Of a DNA stretch of 64,000 nt, positions 51,485-61,260 are shown one piece after another. The stretch is from Phytohalomonas tamaricis (lineage in GTDB: Bacteria; Pseudomonadota; Gammaproteobacteria; Pseudomonadales; Halomonadaceae). Numbering within the stretch: the stretch's first letter is position 1; every line of letters begins with the position of its first letter. The stretch lies in assembly GCF_003012345.1 (NCBI RefSeq), contig NZ_PVRV01000020.1, positions 868,001-932,000 on the forward strand. The letters run 5' to 3'. The translations under genes were made by a program, and so were the position numbers. The notes under the pieces are model-generated. The model was not told where the DNA came from. It made no database searches and was given only the letters and a program-made list of their open reading frames with translations.

Positions 51485-52218
51485 GCGTGGAACAACTATT
51501 GCAAACCATCGCGGGCTACCTCAACGGCAATGACATTTTCACTGTCAACACGCTGGGCATGTACTGGGATGGCTTCGTCAATACCGTCCAACTGGTATTC
51601 ATATCGCTTCTGATCGGGCTTGCTCTCGCTGTACCCCTGGCCATTGGCCGTGGCTCACCGCTTAAGCTCGTCAGCAAGAGTATCTGGCTTTACACCTATA
51701 TATTTCGCGGCACACCGCTGCTGATTCAGCTCTATCTAGCCTACTACGGTTTCGCCTTCGTGCCCGGCATTCAGGATTCCTGGCTGTGGTTCTTCGTCCA
51801 GGACCCGCTTTATCCGGCGCTGTTCGCCTTCACTCTCAATACGGCCGCCTACACCACTGAAATCTTCCATGGCGCGATCAAATCGACGGCCAAGGGCGAA
51901 ATCGAAGCGGCTCGTGCTTTTGGCATGTCGAAGGCCATGATGATGCGCCGTATTATCCTGCCGAGCGCCTTCAGGCGCGCACTGCCAGCCTACGGCAATG
52001 AAGTCATTTTCATGCTCCACGCCAGCGCGATCGCCAGCGTAGTAACAATCATGGACCTGACCGGGGCGGCGTACTACGTCTACTCGCGCTTCTACGCGCC
52101 CTTCCCGGCCTTCATCTTTGTTGCGTTCATCTATATGGCTTTGAGTTTCTCGATTCAGGGATTTTTCCGCCATCTCGAAAAACGTCTGCTGGTGCACCTG
52201 AAACCTAATAATCGATAA
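51481..52218 (+). CDS. Basic amino acid ABC transporter permease (HisM/AotM-like)
   Basis: A 245-residue second permease. YIFRGTPLLIQLYLAYYGF and the EAA loop EAARAFGMSKAMMMRRIILP identify the HisM/AotM type. It pairs with the upstream HisQ-like subunit to form the membrane channel. Confidence 0.88.
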   Translation: MSVEQLLQTIAGYLNGNDIFTVNTLGMYWDGFVNTVQLVFISLLIGLALAVPLAIGRGSPLKLVSKSIWLYTYIFRGTPLLIQLYLAYYGFAFVPGIQDSWLWFFVQDPLYPALFAFTLNTAAYTTEIFHGAIKSTAKGEIEAARAFGMSKAMMMRRIILPSAFRRALPAYGNEVIFMLHASAIASVVTIMDLTGAAYYVYSRFYAPFPAFIFVAFIYMALSFSIQGFFRHLEKRLLVHLKPNNR

Positions 52219-52248
52219 CTTCTTCTAGCGGAACCGCTGAGGGTCGAA

Positions 52249-53037
52249 ATGAAAAAGACAATACATATCCTCTCTGCCGTACTTGCCTGCACAACATTAC
52301 TGCCTCAGGCCGCCAGTGCCCGCGAGGGAGAAAATGTACGGATTGCGGTCGACGTGCCTTATACGCCCTTTGAGTATCGCACCGCCGATGGCAAGCTCAC
52401 AGGCTTTGAAATCGAACTCGGCGATGCGCTGTGCGCCGAGGCCAAGCTCAAATGCAGTTGGGTCGAACAAAGCTGGGACGGCATTATCCCGGGACTTTTA
52501 GCGCGCAAGTACGATGCTATTCTGTCGTCAATGTCGATCACGCCGGAGCGTGAGAAGCAGGTGCTGTTCTCCGAGCCCTACTACTTGACGCCAAGCATAT
52601 GGGTTGCCCGCAAGGACAGTGCTATCGATATCGACGACAAGGCCTCGCTGAAGGGATTGACAGTCGGTGTTCAGCGCGGTGATATCCGCGATAACTACCT
52701 CAGCGAGTTCTACGCCGACACCCTGACCATTCGCCGCTACGCTACCGCCGAAGACGTTGCTACCGACTTCGAGGCCGGCCGCCTCGATCTGGCGATGATG
52801 GATTATCCAGTGGCACTGGAAACGCTGAATTTTCTTTCACCTGACAGTCCCTATCAGCAGGTCGGACCAGGCATTCGTGAACCCGAGCGTATCTTCGGCA
52901 AAGGCGCAGCGGTCGCGTTTCGCAAGCGGGATAAAGAGCTGGCAGAGAAGTTCAATCAGGCGCTTGAAACCGTCAAGCAGGACGGTACCTACGACCGGCT
53001 GATGAAGAAATACTTCGATTACGACATCAAGATTTGA
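52249..53037 (+). CDS. Basic amino acid periplasmic binding protein 1
   Basis: A 262-residue receptor of the lysine/arginine/ornithine-histidine family. A Sec signal peptide (1-24, cleavage after ASA) precedes VRIAVDVPYTPFEYRTADGK, then FEIELGDALCAEAKLKC with the two cysteines that form the family disulfide, and the ligand-binding IQRGDIRDNYL-like VQRGDIRDNYL. It is the first of three tandem receptors and the most diverged: it has SIWVARKDSAI where the others have SAWFAP. Confidence 0.9.
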   Translation: MKKTIHILSAVLACTTLLPQAASAREGENVRIAVDVPYTPFEYRTADGKLTGFEIELGDALCAEAKLKCSWVEQSWDGIIPGLLARKYDAILSSMSITPEREKQVLFSEPYYLTPSIWVARKDSAIDIDDKASLKGLTVGVQRGDIRDNYLSEFYADTLTIRRYATAEDVATDFEAGRLDLAMMDYPVALETLNFLSPDSPYQQVGPGIREPERIFGKGAAVAFRKRDKELAEKFNQALETVKQDGTYDRLMKKYFDYDIKI

Positions 53038-53138
53038 TATACGGCATTTCAGACATAATCGAACCGAAGAGTCAGTGCGACCTGAACTGTGTCATGCGTT
53101 ACAAAGCACGACGTTCCCAATGTAAGCAGGAGTGTGTG

Positions 53139-53924
53139 ATGAAGAAACTACTGGCCGTCACGCTGCTGGGTGCAGCACTCACCGCAACCGCTGCGCAAGC
53201 ACGTGACAATGACACCGTCCGCATCGGCCTCAACGTGCCCTACGAGCCGATGGAGTACAAAACGGCAAGTGGCGAGCTGACCGGCTTTGATGTCGAACTC
53301 GGCAATGCGCTCTGTCAGCAGGCCAGCATGAACTGCCAGTGGAACGAGCAAGCCTGGGACAGCCTTATCCCCAGCCTTAAATCACGCAAGATTGACGCCA
53401 TCATGTCAGCGATGACCATCAATGATGAGCGTCGCAAGCAGCTTTTATTCTCTGAACCGTATCTGGTGCAACCTTCAGCCTGGTTTGCGCCCGCCGACAG
53501 CGCCATCACCGCCACGTCACCCGAGGCACTCAAGGGCAAGCGCATTGGCGTGCAGCGCGGTACCCTGCAGGATAACTACGTCACTGATGAGTACGCCGAT
53601 GCCAACATCAAGCGCTACGCGACTGCGGACGATATTGTAATTGATATCGAGTCAGGTCGCCTTGATCTCGCCTTCCTTGATTACCCGATCGGCAAGACCA
53701 CGATGCTCGATCAGGAGGACAAACAGTTCAAGACCGTCGGTGAAATGGTATCTGAACCGAAGAAATATTTTGGTGATGGCTTCGGCATCGCTTTTCGTCA
53801 ACGTGATACGACATTAGCCGAGAAATTCAACGCCGCCCTTGATGAACTAAAAGAAAACGGTACTTACGACCAGTTGGTCATCAAGTACTTCGGCGAAGCA
53901 GCACTAGAGGCGGCCAAACCGTAA
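53139..53924 (+). CDS. Basic amino acid periplasmic binding protein 2
   Basis: A 261-residue receptor of the same family. Signal peptide (1-20, cleavage after AQA), VRIGLNVPYEPMEYKT, ALCQQASMNC (disulfide pair) and VQRGTLQDNYVTDEY. AGGAG lies 7 bases before the ATG at 53139; the frame is open upstream but unsupported. It closely resembles receptor 3, with which it shares MTINDERRKQLLFSEPYL, so these two come from a more recent duplication. Confidence 0.9.
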   Translation: MKKLLAVTLLGAALTATAAQARDNDTVRIGLNVPYEPMEYKTASGELTGFDVELGNALCQQASMNCQWNEQAWDSLIPSLKSRKIDAIMSAMTINDERRKQLLFSEPYLVQPSAWFAPADSAITATSPEALKGKRIGVQRGTLQDNYVTDEYADANIKRYATADDIVIDIESGRLDLAFLDYPIGKTTMLDQEDKQFKTVGEMVSEPKKYFGDGFGIAFRQRDTTLAEKFNAALDELKENGTYDQLVIKYFGEAALEAAKP

Positions 53925-53987
53925 CTGGTAAAACGCGCGGTTGCCGAAAGAAACGCAGGCCATTCGTATAACAATAGAGGATTGAAG

Positions 53988-54767
53988 ATGAAAAAATTAT
54001 TGACCGTATCCCTGCTCGGCGCCGCGTTGGCCGCCTCCGGCGCACAGGCGCGCGACTACGACAGCATTCGCATCGGTGTCGATGTTCCCTACGAACCGAT
54101 GGAGTACAAGCTTCCTGACGGCACGCTGACCGGTTTTGACATCGAACTCGGCAATGCGCTGTGCCAACAGGCCGAGATCAAGTGCCAGTGGATAGAGCAG
54201 AGCTGGGACGGCATTATTCCCGGCCTGATGTCGCGCAAGTTCGATGCCATCATGTCATCAATGACCATCAATGATGAACGCCGCAAGCAGTTGCTGTTCT
54301 CTGAACCGTACCTGACACCGCCCTCCGCCTGGTTTGCACCGGGTAACGCTGCAAGCGGAACGCCCGATAAGCAGAGTCTTAAAGGCAAGAGCATCGGCGT
54401 ACAGCGCGGTACGTTGCAGGATAACTATGTCACCGACCTGTACGGCGATGTCGCCGAGATCAAGCGCTACGGTACGGCCGATGATCTCGTCGTCGATATG
54501 GATGCAGGCCGTCTCGATATCGCCTTCCTCGACTATCCGATCGGCAAGACCACAATGCTCGACAGCGACGCCAAGGACTACAAGATGGTTGGCGAACCCA
54601 TCACCGAACCGAAGCAGTATTTTGGTGAAGGCTTCGGTATCGCCTTCCGTCAGCGCGACGAGGAACTGGCCGAGAAATTCAACACCGCCCTCGAAACGCT
54701 GAAGGACAACGGCACCTACCAGCAGCTTCATGATAAGTATTTCAGCGTCGACGATACCAGTAAATAG
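53988..54767 (+). CDS. Basic amino acid periplasmic binding protein 3
   Basis: A 259-residue receptor, third copy. Signal peptide (1-18, cleavage after AQA), IRIGVDVPYEPMEYKLPDGT, ALCQQAEIKC and VQRGTLQDNYVTDLY. GAGG lies 7 bases before the ATG. It is the last gene before a strong terminator. The differing residues in the binding cleft region (for example SWDGIIPGLMSRK against AWDSLIPSLKSRK in copy 2) may reflect different ligand preferences. Confidence 0.9.
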   Translation: MKKLLTVSLLGAALAASGAQARDYDSIRIGVDVPYEPMEYKLPDGTLTGFDIELGNALCQQAEIKCQWIEQSWDGIIPGLMSRKFDAIMSSMTINDERRKQLLFSEPYLTPPSAWFAPGNAASGTPDKQSLKGKSIGVQRGTLQDNYVTDLYGDVAEIKRYGTADDLVVDMDAGRLDIAFLDYPIGKTTMLDSDAKDYKMVGEPITEPKQYFGEGFGIAFRQRDEELAEKFNTALETLKDNGTYQQLHDKYFSVDDTSK

Positions 54768-54814
54768 CAATATCGGTCTGACACGCGGTATGAAGCAAGC
54801 TAATGCAACAACAG

Positions 54815-54845
54815 AGGGCGGCCCAATGGGCCGCCCTTTTTTTCT
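54815..54845 (+). terminator. Rho-independent terminator of the transporter operon
   Basis: AGGGCGGCCC-AAT-GGGCCGCCCT is a 10-bp GC-rich stem followed by eight T. It is the clearest intrinsic terminator in the window. Confidence 0.95.
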
Positions 54846-54943
54846 GGTACTACCGCTTTTTTTGCTACTGCTGCGACTTCGCTAAACGGCACTACATCAG
54901 GTCCGCTGTACCGCTAGCGTCTCCGCTCATATGGCCGCAAGAA

Positions 54944-56419
54944 TTAGCTGATCGCCTCGGCTGACGCTGTATTGCGTGGCGTGTAACCCACGGGAACCAC
55001 CGGCTCGTCCACTGCAAAAATGCCTCCTGAAAGGCGGCGTACCCGCTTCATGAACAGCGCGATGCACAAAAGGGTTGCGAGTGCCGCGACAACATAGCTG
55101 ATCTGCATTGAAAGCCCCAATCCAATTGGCGCATAGGCGATATAGGTAAATGTCGCCATGGTCATGAAGACCGCCGGTATCGAGGTAATCCAGTGCGGTT
55201 TGCGCGCCAGTACCAGATACATGGTTCCTACCCACAGCGCGATAACTGCCGTGGTCTGGTTGGCCCAGGAGAAATAGCGCCACAGCAGAGTGAAGTCCAT
55301 CTTGGTCAACGCGAACGACAGCACGAATAGCGGTGCTGCGATCATCAGACGCTTGGCAATAGGACGCTGATCGATCTTGAGATAGTCAGCAATGATCATG
55401 CGCGCGCTGCGAAACGCCGTGTCACCTGAGGTGATCGGCAACACGATGACACCCAGCACCGCCAGAGTACCGCCGATCGCACCCAGCATTTGCGTCGATA
55501 CAGCGCTGACCACTGCTGCCGGGCCACCGTTCGCCAATACGGCGGACAGGCTGGTATCGCCATGGAACAAACTCATGGCCGCCGCCGCCCAGATCATTGC
55601 GATAACGCCTTCGGTAATCATCATGCCGTAGAAAATCTTGCGACCGTTCTGCTCATTTTGCGTGGTACGCGAGATGATCGGCGTCTGGGTAGCGTGAAAA
55701 CCCGACAGCGCGCCACAGGAGATGGTCAGAAACAGCAGCGGGAAAATCGGTGCATTCTGCGGATGCATGTTGGTCAGAGAAAGCTCAGGGATCGGCGCCC
55801 CCGTTACCACCAATCCGATACCGATGCCTGCCGCGCTGAACAGCAGCAATGCGCCGAAATAAGGGTAGATGCGGCCAATTACCTTATCGATCGGCAGCAG
55901 CGTGGCCACCAGATAGTAGGCAAAGATCGCCGCGACAATAAGCAGCATGTTAAACGGTGTGATACTCGCCAGCAGCGCTGCAGGCGAGGTCACGAAGACC
56001 GTACCAACCAGCAGCAGCAGCAAGATGGCGAAGAAGTTGACCACATGCTTCATTGTCTTTCCGAGGAACTTACCCGCCAGTTGCGGCAGATGCGCGCCGT
56101 GATTGCGAATCGAGATCATCCCGGTGAGGTAGTCATGCACCGCCCCGGCAAAGATACAGCCCACCACAATCCATAAAAACGCCACAGGGCCGTACAGGGC
56201 GCCGAGGATCGGCCCGAAGATCGGGCCAACACCGGCAATATTTAGCAGCTGAATCAATGAGTTGCGTTTTGTATTCATCGGCACATAGTCGATGCCGTCC
56301 TGCATCGCATAGGCCGGCGTCTTGCGCTTGTCATCGAACTTGAATACACGCTCGACAAACTTGCCATAGGTAAAATACCCCAGGACAAGCAGCGCGATAG
56401 CGGCAATAAATGTGATCAT
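54944..56419 (-). CDS. cstA: Carbon starvation protein CstA family transporter (short form)
   Basis: A 491-residue membrane protein with about 13-15 helices of the CstA/BtsT peptide or pyruvate transporter family. Landmarks: NIAGVGPIFGPILGALYGPV, GAVHDYLTGMISIRNHGAHLP (over the first 80-130 residues), and SGFHATQTPIISRTTQNE. E. coli CstA and BtsT are about 700 residues; this belongs to the shorter class lacking the extra C-terminal helices. The ATG at 56419 (MITFIAAIALL) is preferred over 56470. No BtsSR-like two-component pair is nearby. Confidence 0.87.
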   Translation of the reverse strand: MITFIAAIALLVLGYFTYGKFVERVFKFDDKRKTPAYAMQDGIDYVPMNTKRNSLIQLLNIAGVGPIFGPILGALYGPVAFLWIVVGCIFAGAVHDYLTGMISIRNHGAHLPQLAGKFLGKTMKHVVNFFAILLLLLVGTVFVTSPAALLASITPFNMLLIVAAIFAYYLVATLLPIDKVIGRIYPYFGALLLFSAAGIGIGLVVTGAPIPELSLTNMHPQNAPIFPLLFLTISCGALSGFHATQTPIISRTTQNEQNGRKIFYGMMITEGVIAMIWAAAAMSLFHGDTSLSAVLANGGPAAVVSAVSTQMLGAIGGTLAVLGVIVLPITSGDTAFRSARMIIADYLKIDQRPIAKRLMIAAPLFVLSFALTKMDFTLLWRYFSWANQTTAVIALWVGTMYLVLARKPHWITSIPAVFMTMATFTYIAYAPIGLGLSMQISYVVAALATLLCIALFMKRVRRLSGGIFAVDEPVVPVGYTPRNTASAEAIS

Positions 56420-56625
56420 CTCGACCCCCAAGGATACGCATGATGGCCCCAGGCAGGACGGCGTCGGCACAACAGGAGTTAATCGCGCTTGCCGGACTGT
56501 CGTACCTGCCTGAGGAAATTGACTACTAGGTGATGGAGGCCACTCCAGACGTGAAGTGGTATGGGAGGAGCTTACGGAAAGTTACTGACCATGCCTGCTA
56601 GACCTTGGTGTAAACGACCAAAGTC

Positions 56626-57579
56626 TTAATCTGCTTTGAGTGCTCGGCGAAGCCAGTTACCACACTGTGCCATCAGCTGATCGGCTTGCGGATGTTGACC
56701 CGCGCGGCGCATGAAACCGTGAATCATGCCGAAATAGCGCGTCGATACGGTAGGCACGCCAGCCTGTGCCAGCCGTTCAGCAAGACGCTCGCCCTCATCA
56801 CGCAGCGGATCATATTCAGCACTTATGACCAGTGCCGGTGGCAAACCTGCAAGGTCGTCGCGCGTGAGCAGCGTATTGAAAGGATGGTCGCGCTCACTGT
56901 CGTCACCAAGATATTGATCGATGTACCAGTCACGGGCCGGACGGGTAAATCCATACCCTTGCGCGTTTTCTGCCACTGAAGGCAGGCCATCGCGGGAAAA
57001 ATCGACCATCGGATAGATCAGACACTGCCCTTTTAAAGCCGGTCCACCTTCCTCGCGAGCGCGCAATGCGGTAATTGCCGCTAATCCTCCACCAGCACTG
57101 TCACCGGCCACAGCAATACGCGCCGTGTCTCCGCCCCATGTTTCGCCATGCGAGGCGATGAACCGTAGCGCGGCAAGGCAGTCATCCGGCCCAGCGGGGA
57201 AAGGGTATTCCGGAGCCAGCCGGTAATCTACCGACACTACCAGAGACTTCGATTCGCGGCACAGCACGCGGCAAAGCATGTCGTAGTTGGCAATACTGCC
57301 GACCACAAACCCGCCGCCGTGAAAGAATACCGTCATTGGTAGCGTCTTCATGCTGCCATGGACGGTAGGGGTATAAATACGCAGCGGTATATCACCACGC
57401 GGCCCCGGTGCAGCAGCGTCTTCGACCCGGGCTACTGCGACGTGCTCGGTCGTCATGCGGCGCATATTGGCCGCATCCAGTGCAATACGGATATCGGCGG
57501 GTGCCAGAGAGGTAAAATCTGGCCCGGGTTGTGCGGCGTCAGCATCAAGCCATTGTTTGATGAGCGGGTCGAGCGGCAT
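56626..57579 (-). CDS. HSL-family (type IV) carboxylesterase
   Basis: A 317-residue alpha/beta hydrolase of the hormone-sensitive-lipase group acting on short acyl esters. The oxyanion motif HGGG (87-90), nucleophile Ser161 (GDSAGGG), Asp257 (EYDPLRDEG) and His287 (MIHGFM) form a complete site. DYRLAPEYPFPAG is the other family block. AGGAG lies 7 bases before the ATG. No signal peptide is seen, so it is cytoplasmic. Confidence 0.9.
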   Translation of the reverse strand: MPLDPLIKQWLDADAAQPGPDFTSLAPADIRIALDAANMRRMTTEHVAVARVEDAAAPGPRGDIPLRIYTPTVHGSMKTLPMTVFFHGGGFVVGSIANYDMLCRVLCRESKSLVVSVDYRLAPEYPFPAGPDDCLAALRFIASHGETWGGDTARIAVAGDSAGGGLAAITALRAREEGGPALKGQCLIYPMVDFSRDGLPSVAENAQGYGFTRPARDWYIDQYLGDDSERDHPFNTLLTRDDLAGLPPALVISAEYDPLRDEGERLAERLAQAGVPTVSTRYFGMIHGFMRRAGQHPQADQLMAQCGNWLRRALKAD

Positions 57580-57738
57580 TGATGTCTCCTGTCAGTTGGC
57601 CGTATCGCTTACAAGACTAGGCGCCCGGCAACGTACTCGCTAGCTTGGCATACCGCGTCGTAAACCCGCACAATAGCGACCAGCAAGGGCATCCAGCCAT
57701 GTTCATCTTCAGTAATGACCTCATCATAGAGGCAAATC

Positions 57739-58788
57739 ATGCGTCAGCTTTCTTTTACCTATCGCTCAATTACCCTGCTCGGCGCCGCGCTCGTCGCTAC
57801 GTTGCTCACCGCCTGCGAACGCACGCCCGAATTATACAAGGCCCAGGGCGAAGCTCAGGGCACCAGCTATCACATCACCTACTGGCGTGACGGCGATGTT
57901 GATGAACAGGCCATCGCCGCCGACGTCATCACCACCTTCAAGCAGATCGACAAGGCAATTTCGACCTACCGTGACGACTCCTGGCTAGCCGAGTTCAACC
58001 ACAACCACAGCACAGACTGGCAGCAGGCGCCGCCAGAAGTGATAGAACTGCTGGGGATTGCCGCCACTGTTCATCAACAATCTAACGGTTGCTACGATCC
58101 GACCATTGCCCCGCTGTTTTCGCTGTGGGGATTTCACGATCACAATTTTCATGTTCCCAATGCCGACGTGATCGCCACGATCCTTGCCCATGTTGGCCTT
58201 GAACACGTTCAGGTCGACGCCGAGCATCAGCGCATTCGCAAGGACCTGCCCGAACTGTCCATCGACCTCTCCTCCCTCGGTGAAGGCTACACGATCCGTC
58301 GCCTGAGCGAGCAGCTTGAGGCCCGCGGCGTGACTGATTATCTCGTCGAACTGGGCGGCGATATGAAAGTGCGCGGGCACAAGCCCGGCGGTGAGAAATG
58401 GCGCGTCGGCATCGAAAGTCCTGTGCCCGATCGCATCGAGGCGCAAAAGATCGTCACTATCGAAGATGAATCCGGAGTCTCACTCAACACATCAGGCAGT
58501 TACCGGCGTTACTTCGATGATAATGGCAATATCTATAGTCACATCATCGATGCACGTACCGGTCGGCCGACGACGCATACATTAGTCTCCGCTTCGGTAT
58601 TCGGCGTCGACCCCGCCGTCAGCGACGCCTGGGCGACAGCGATGCTCTGCCTGGGCGAGCAGGAGGGTTTAAAGGTCGCCCGCGCCCAGCAACTGCCGAT
58701 TTATTTTATCGAAAAGCAAGACGATGATTTTAAAATCACGCTGAGCCCAGCGCTCGAAACCTCAACGCGTATCGGTTTCGAGCACTGA
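57739..58788 (+). CDS. apbE: FAD:protein FMN transferase ApbE
   Basis: A 349-residue periplasmic lipoprotein (lipobox LTAC, Cys at residue 26) that transfers FMN from FAD to Thr/Ser of flavoproteins such as NqrB/C and RnfD/G. Family blocks: MGTxY-like GEAQGTSYHITYW, IDKAISTYRDDSWLAEFN, GCYDPTIAPLFSLWGF, DLSSLGEGYTIRRL, ELGGDMKVRGHKPGG and HIIDARTGRP with the metal-binding residues. It is usually beside nqr or rnf genes, but none is in this window. Confidence 0.92.
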   Translation: MRQLSFTYRSITLLGAALVATLLTACERTPELYKAQGEAQGTSYHITYWRDGDVDEQAIAADVITTFKQIDKAISTYRDDSWLAEFNHNHSTDWQQAPPEVIELLGIAATVHQQSNGCYDPTIAPLFSLWGFHDHNFHVPNADVIATILAHVGLEHVQVDAEHQRIRKDLPELSIDLSSLGEGYTIRRLSEQLEARGVTDYLVELGGDMKVRGHKPGGEKWRVGIESPVPDRIEAQKIVTIEDESGVSLNTSGSYRRYFDDNGNIYSHIIDARTGRPTTHTLVSASVFGVDPAVSDAWATAMLCLGEQEGLKVARAQQLPIYFIEKQDDDFKITLSPALETSTRIGFEH

Positions 58789-58818
58789 GCTTCATTTACC
58801 AACACTCACTGCCAAGCG

Positions 58819-59535
58819 TCAGGCTATCCCGGCATCTTGACGCATGAAGTTGACGATCCAGCGCGCCATCACGGCATCATCGACCGCAGCGGACAACGAG
58901 GCCAGACCTTCACGGCGACGGTGATCGGGCAAGGCCTCACCACGGCTGGCCATCAGATCGGCGCTGCACGCCTTGGAAAACTCCGGATGGCCCTGCACGC
59001 CAAGAAAGTGCTTACCGTACTGGACCATGTAATGCGGGCAGAAGCTGCTCTCGGCCAGTACTTCGCCACTTTGAGGTAGCGTCATCACCTGATCCTGATG
59101 ACTGACCACCAGATCAAGGCCTTCCTGCCACGGCGTCATCCATTCCTTGCGTCCATTGACACGGTTGAACGATATCCCGATGCCCCAGCCGCGAGGGCTA
59201 CGCACGACGCTGCCACCTAGCGCCTGAGCGATTGCCTGATGACCAAAGCATATCCCGACCAGCGGCTTCTCCGCCTCCCATAGCTGCTGAATGAAGCCGA
59301 ACAGATCGGCCATCCACGAGTGGCTCTCATACACGCCCGCCTTGCTGCCAGAAATCAGCCAGGCATCGGCCTCCTCCGGGCTGCCCGGCAGAAACCCGTC
59401 ATGAACCCGCCAGGTCGTGAACTCAAGAGTAGGATCAACACTCTGCAGCAACCGCGCATAGAGCTCGGGATAGTTGCCGTAAGCCTCACGCAGCGGCGGG
59501 GCCAGATCATCACATTGCAGCAATCCAATTCGCAT
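58819..59535 (-). CDS. Class I glutamine amidotransferase-like protein
   Basis: A 238-residue stand-alone GATase1 domain of the GuaA-amidotransferase-like (YfeJ) group. Nucleophile Cys96 (VGICFGHQAIAQALGG) and the His183/Glu185 pair (GVQGHPEF) make a full triad. The ATG at 59535 gives MRIGLLQCDDL, the family start; an upstream start at 59568 overlaps the permease region. It lies 33 bases after the ethanolamine-type permease on the same strand, so the two are probably cotranscribed; hydrolysis of a gamma-glutamyl amide is possible but unproven. Confidence 0.85.
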   Translation of the reverse strand: MRIGLLQCDDLAPPLREAYGNYPELYARLLQSVDPTLEFTTWRVHDGFLPGSPEEADAWLISGSKAGVYESHSWMADLFGFIQQLWEAEKPLVGICFGHQAIAQALGGSVVRSPRGWGIGISFNRVNGRKEWMTPWQEGLDLVVSHQDQVMTLPQSGEVLAESSFCPHYMVQYGKHFLGVQGHPEFSKACSADLMASRGEALPDHRRREGLASLSAAVDDAVMARWIVNFMRQDAGIA

Positions 59536-59568
59536 GGTGTGTTCCGCTATATAGGTTCTAACCAACAT

Positions 59569-61008
59569 TCATTTCAGCTCTGCCTCAGCGCGGGCGATCG
59601 CTTCGAACTCTTCCTCTGGCGCCTGAGCGACCAGCCGCTTACGGCTATAAAAGCCGAAGTAGGCGAGCATGATTGCGTAAAACAGCGCCGACCATAGCGC
59701 AGCTTGAACGCTGACCACGAAGGTCGAGATAAAGGCGATGATGGCAAGCACAAAGGCAATCCCCGACGTCAGCGTGCCGCCCGGGGTACGGTAAGGACGC
59801 GCCAGGCTCGGCTCACGCTTGCGCAGCAGAATGTGCGAGAGGGTCATCATCGCATACGAGATCGTCGCGCCGAACACCGCCATGGTGATCATCAGATCGC
59901 CCTGCCCGGTCAATGAAAGCAAGAATCCGATCACGCCGGGCACGATCAGTGCCAGGTAAGGCGCACGTCGCGTACTGGTCACCGACAGTGCACGCGGCAG
60001 ATAACCAGCGCGAGAAAGTGCAAAGACTTGGCGCGAATATCCAAAGATGATCGAGAAAAATGAGGCAATCAGTCCAGCCAGACCCACAAGGTTGACGAAT
60101 CCTGACGCCCAGTTGCCCTCACCGTAAACGGCAGCAAGCGCATCGACAAGCGGTGCATCGGACTCACTCATTGCTTGGGCACCAGCACCGCCTGGCGTCA
60201 GCAACAGCACGCCGGCGGCAAACACTAGCAGCACGATCATGGCAGTAATGATTCCTCTTGGCATGTCGCGGCCCGGATCGCGTGATTCCTCGGCGGCCAA
60301 CGGTACGCCTTCTACAGCGAGAAACAGCCACATTGCAAAGGGCAGCGCGCTCCATATTCCCATATAGCCCTGCGGCAGGAAGGCCGAGGCACCGGTTGCC
60401 GCGTCATTGACCGCCATGTCAAACAGATTGGCACTGTCAAAATGAGGCAACATGCCGAGCATGAAGACGATGATCGCAAGTACTGCCAGTGCCGTAATGC
60501 CCATCATGATCTTCAACGCCTCGCCCGCACCCCACAGGTGCAGGCCGACAAAGATAACGTAGAACACGGCGTAGACCAGCGGTCCATCGACGCCGATCAG
60601 CGAGTTGACATAACCGCCAATAAAGATCGCGATGGCCGCCGGGGCAATGGCGTACTCGAGCAGAATCGCGGTGCCGGTGATATAACCGCCCCACGGCCCC
60701 ATAGCACGACGCGCAAAACTGTAGCCGCCGCCTGCGGTAGGCAGCGAGGAGGAGAGTTCGGCCAGCGAGAAGACCATGAAGGTATACATGATCGCCATTA
60801 GAATAGTGGCAATCAGCATGCCACCGAAGCCACCAGCCGCAAGGCCGAAGTTCCAGCCAGCATAGTCACCGGAAATCACGTAGGAGACGCCCAGACCGGC
60901 CAGTAACCACCAGCCTGCCGCGCCCTTCTTGAGCTGACGCTTCTCGAGATAATCTGCATCAACGGATTCGTAGCCAACGCTTTCGCTGGCGGTATGCTTG
61001 GTTGCCAT
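59569..61008 (-). CDS. Ethanolamine-type APC permease
   Basis: A 479-residue, about 12-helix APC-family importer. The N-terminal block KKGAAGWWLLAGLGVSYVIS, GDYAGWNFGLAAGGFGG, LAELSSSLPTAGGGYSFARR and GTAILLEYAIAPAAIAIFIG match ethanolamine permeases (eat), which I recall well. The ATG at 61008 lies 9 bases after GGAG; one at 61017 lies only 4 bases after it. No eutBC genes are nearby, so ethanolamine would be used elsewhere or by another route such as gamma-glutamylation with the adjacent amidotransferase. Confidence 0.85.
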   Translation of the reverse strand: MATKHTASESVGYESVDADYLEKRQLKKGAAGWWLLAGLGVSYVISGDYAGWNFGLAAGGFGGMLIATILMAIMYTFMVFSLAELSSSLPTAGGGYSFARRAMGPWGGYITGTAILLEYAIAPAAIAIFIGGYVNSLIGVDGPLVYAVFYVIFVGLHLWGAGEALKIMMGITALAVLAIIVFMLGMLPHFDSANLFDMAVNDAATGASAFLPQGYMGIWSALPFAMWLFLAVEGVPLAAEESRDPGRDMPRGIITAMIVLLVFAAGVLLLTPGGAGAQAMSESDAPLVDALAAVYGEGNWASGFVNLVGLAGLIASFFSIIFGYSRQVFALSRAGYLPRALSVTSTRRAPYLALIVPGVIGFLLSLTGQGDLMITMAVFGATISYAMMTLSHILLRKREPSLARPYRTPGGTLTSGIAFVLAIIAFISTFVVSVQAALWSALFYAIMLAYFGFYSRKRLVAQAPEEEFEAIARAEAELK

Positions 61009-61260
61009 GTCATTCAACTCCGGTTGTTTTTATTCAATCAGACATGTCGGGAATCGCGCCATCATGGGCCGGTTTCCCTTGGTACTTTAGCCTTTCCCGT
61101 TACCATCATGCCAAGGCGCTTGGCTTGAGACGAGCGAATTATCACGGCGACCATCATCCCTCACGACATTCCCACGCCTAATAAAGCAGGGTAATCGGAA
61201 TATCTGGTTGCGCAGCAATAGCTTTTACTCTCACAACGGAATAAGTGGTTGTTAGTAAAC

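Noticed and set aside
53034-53138. Longer N-terminus for binding protein 2
   Set aside because: The extra residues would precede a complete signal peptide, and AGGAG sits directly before the ATG at 53139.
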